Below, piece by piece: positions 23,243-24,873 of a stretch of 24,873 bases of DNA. The notes below the pieces were generated by a model. It was given only the letters and a program-made list of their open reading frames with translations, was not told the origin of the DNA and did not search any database. This DNA comes from Chrysochromulina tobinii (taxonomy: Eukaryota; Haptophyta; Prymnesiales; Chrysochromulinaceae). The stretch is taken from the NCBI GenBank assembly GCA_001275005.1, contig JWZX01002969.1:1-24873 (forward strand), in the 5' to 3' direction. Position numbers and translations under genes: made by a program. The stretch's first letter is position 1, and every line of letters begins with the position of its first letter.

Positions 23243-24873
23243 ATGGCTCGAGGACTACTGCACGGGATCATCGCCGTGACGGCCTCGACACATTCGCCTG
23301 TGCCGCCGCCTTCGATCGTAGTGCCGCCTCCGCCGCTCCCGCCCGCGCCCGACGGCGGCGGATCCAGCCCCTTGCAGGCGCCACGACCGCCTTCGACGGA
23401 GCTTGGACTAGCACTTCCGAGCAGCCAGCAGCATGGGCGAGAGCTCGCGCACTCCACGACCATCGTGGGCTCGGCGTCCCTTGTGCCCAGCCACCGCCGT
23501 GAGCTGCAGACCCAGGTGAGGACCAGCGCCGGCCTGACCAGTGCACTCGCCAACCCCGCCGTTGGCCATATTGTCCTTGCCGCCGGCACCTACGCCCTCA
23601 GCGCCGAGATCAGCATCACCAGGAGCGTCGTCATCGAGGCGGCGGCAGGAGCCACGGTCGTGCTTAATGCACAAGCCAGCTCATCGAGTCAGCGCCGTGT
23701 GCTGAACATCAACACGGGCTCATCGGGCGTCGTGCAACTGATCGGGCTCAGCATCACGGGAGGCTTCATCCTCGGGGAGGGATCGTCTGTGTGCACTTCT
23801 AATTGTGACGGCGGCGGTGTCTATGTCTCTTCCGGCACAGTCACGATAACGTCTTCCTCGATCTACTGGAACACAGCCGGCACTAATGGCGGTGGTGTCT
23901 TCGTCGGTGGAGGCACAGTCTCACTTGTCAACTGCCAAGTGTATTCCAACCGAGTTGACGTACCAGGCTGGTATGGCGGCGGCGTTCACATTGTTGGAGG
24001 CACAGTCTCAATCATCAACTCCCAGATCTACTCCAACTCAGCTCAATATGGTGGTGGTGTCGGCGTTGGTGGAGGCACGGTCTCAGTCATCAGCTCCAAG
24101 ATCGACTCCAACACAGCTTTCGGCGGTGTTTGGGTCTATGGCGGCACAGTCTCACTTGTCGACTGCCAAGTGTATTCCAACCAAGCTAACTGGGGGTCCC
24201 CCAATGTCTATGTCACCGGAGGCACCGTCTGCTCCTGGGCGACGACCCTAACCGAGGTCGTTGGCACAGTCTCAACTTGCCCGGCGCCGCCGCCGTCGCC
24301 TCCGCCGTCGCCTCCACCCTCACCGCCGCCACCGTCTCCGCCGCCGCACTCGCCAGGTCACGGCGGAAAAAGTACACCCGATGAGAAGCCAGCCGTAAAG
24401 TGGCGGGATGGCTTGGTGCGCCACCAGCACGTGCCCACAAGATCAAATCACCGGCAGATGATATTCCATGGCCACCATCCGCACCATCCGCACACACCGC
24501 ACACGCACTACCCCCCACCGCCGCCGTCTCCGCCGCCATCGCCGCCGCCACCCTCGCGACCCCCGTCACCTCCGCCCCCTAGCCCACCACCGTCTCCTCC
24601 TCCGCCACCTTCTCCCTTTGCACCCGAGCCATCTCCTCCAGCGCCTTCAAAGCCTCCGCCCTTCAGACCTCCGCCGCCCATACCACCACCTTCGCCACCA
24701 CCCTCGCCACCCCCGTCGCCTCCTCCTTCGCCACCTCCGCCATCACCCCCTCCTAGCCCACCCCCTCCGTCACCTAAACCTCCTCCATCGCCACCGCCCA
24801 GGCCGCCGCCCTTGCCGCCGCCAAAGCCTCCACCTCCAAGGCCACCCCCGGAGCCGCCCCCTCGGCCCCGCCG
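23243..24873 (+). CDS. Right-handed beta-helix / SPPP-repeat cell-surface protein, 3' end missing
   Basis: An open frame from the ATG at 23243 runs to the window edge (543 codons). An in-frame TGA lies 6 bases upstream. Residues ~1-85 are Pro/Ser-rich with only a weak signal-like start (MARGLLHGIIAVTAS). Residues ~100-340 form a pectin-lyase-like beta-helix: AVGHIVLAAGTYALSAEISI, then SGVVQLIGLSITGG, then five rungs of the form GGTVSLVNCQVYSN. Two rungs share 38 of 39 bases (23912-23950 and 24143-24181), a sign of recent duplication or conversion. From residue 347 the protein is SPPP-rich, as in algal hydroxyproline-rich wall proteins. This is interrupted at ~371-426 by a basic then His-rich segment (HGHHPHHPHTPHTH). 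An extracellular matrix role is inferred; polysaccharide binding or cleavage is possible but no catalytic residues can be assigned. Confidence 0.82.
   Translation, partial: MARGLLHGIIAVTASTHSPVPPPSIVVPPPPLPPAPDGGGSSPLQAPRPPSTELGLALPSSQQHGRELAHSTTIVGSASLVPSHRRELQTQVRTSAGLTSALANPAVGHIVLAAGTYALSAEISITRSVVIEAAAGATVVLNAQASSSSQRRVLNINTGSSGVVQLIGLSITGGFILGEGSSVCTSNCDGGGVYVSSGTVTITSSSIYWNTAGTNGGGVFVGGGTVSLVNCQVYSNRVDVPGWYGGGVHIVGGTVSIINSQIYSNSAQYGGGVGVGGGTVSVISSKIDSNTAFGGVWVYGGTVSLVDCQVYSNQANWGSPNVYVTGGTVCSWATTLTEVVGTVSTCPAPPPSPPPSPPPSPPPPSPPPHSPGHGGKSTPDEKPAVKWRDGLVRHQHVPTRSNHRQMIFHGHHPHHPHTPHTHYPPPPPSPPPSPPPPSRPPSPPPPSPPPSPPPPPSPFAPEPSPPAPSKPPPFRPPPPIPPPSPPPSPPPSPPPSPPPPSPPPSPPPPSPKPPPSPPPRPPPLPPPKPPPPRPPPEPPPRPR

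Noticed and set aside
1-24873. Bacterial-style annotation with GTG/TTG starts, operons and Shine-Dalgarno sites
   Set aside because: Spliced introns and eukaryote-only families show this is nuclear DNA. GTG or TTG frame openings at 2035, 4732, 9270, 10365, 13603, 17865 and 18955 were replaced by the next ATG.
1-24873. tRNA, rRNA, CRISPR, transposon or viral genes
   Set aside because: No cloverleaf with a convincing B-box, no spaced repeat array, and no transposase, reverse transcriptase or capsid-like sequence was seen on either strand.

Overview
The window is nuclear DNA from a unicellular, flagellated alga; a haptophyte is the best guess. The evidence for a eukaryote is a set of short GT-AG introns (71, 97, 91 and 73 bp), TATA/CCAAT-type promoter elements, a Kozak-perfect start codon, and eukaryote-only genes (NEK kinase, IFT57, the dynein assembly factor DNAAF6, MTHFSD, SDHAF2). 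A photosynthetic-protist origin is suggested by the two window-edge surface proteins. One has a Cys-rich CDDGGPGSEY module, a Pro-rich linker and a vWFA domain; the other is a right-handed beta-helix followed by long SPPP tracts. I know these styles best from haptophytes and some other algae. Genus cannot be decided by eye.

The region is very gene-dense: 16 genes in 24.9 kb, mostly intronless, on both strands. From left to right they are: secreted vWFA protein (minus, cut by the window edge); SLC35B/UAA-type nucleotide-sugar or PAPS transporter (minus); GH1 beta-glucosidase with a low-complexity tail (plus); TPR/SAM/coiled-coil scaffold (plus); a spliced small single-pass membrane protein (minus), head-to-head with a three-exon SDHAF2/Sdh5 gene (plus); DOT1-like methyltransferase (plus); DNAAF6/PIH1D3 (plus); a spliced NEK6/7-IFT57 fusion (minus); GT25 glycosyltransferase with Cys-rich N-terminus (minus), head-to-head with a predicted myristoylated Cys-pair protein (plus); EF-hand protein (plus); aspartyl/asparaginyl beta-hydroxylase (plus); MTHFSD with an RG-rich tail (plus); type I membrane protein with two WSNG repeats (plus); and beta-helix/SPPP protein (plus, cut by the window edge).

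The most striking observation is the gene at 11281-13600. A complete NEK6/NEK7-class kinase runs in one uninterrupted reading frame into the N-terminal domain of intraflagellar transport protein IFT57. A short intron then switches frame into the IFT57 coiled-coil half. The result is a predicted 748-residue kinase-IFT-B fusion, tail-to-tail with the ciliary dynein assembly factor DNAAF6. I do not know of a described NEK-IFT57 fusion, but no search could be run. A second functional pairing is the divergent 7540-8755 locus, where a mitochondrial complex II assembly factor shares a roughly 200-bp promoter with a small, presequence-bearing membrane protein of COX14-like layout.

No rRNA, tRNA, CRISPR array, transposase or other mobile-element gene was recognised. 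Starts were placed at ATG codons; several frames extend upstream to GTG or TTG, which I treated as non-initiating in a eukaryotic nucleus. All splice sites are read by eye.
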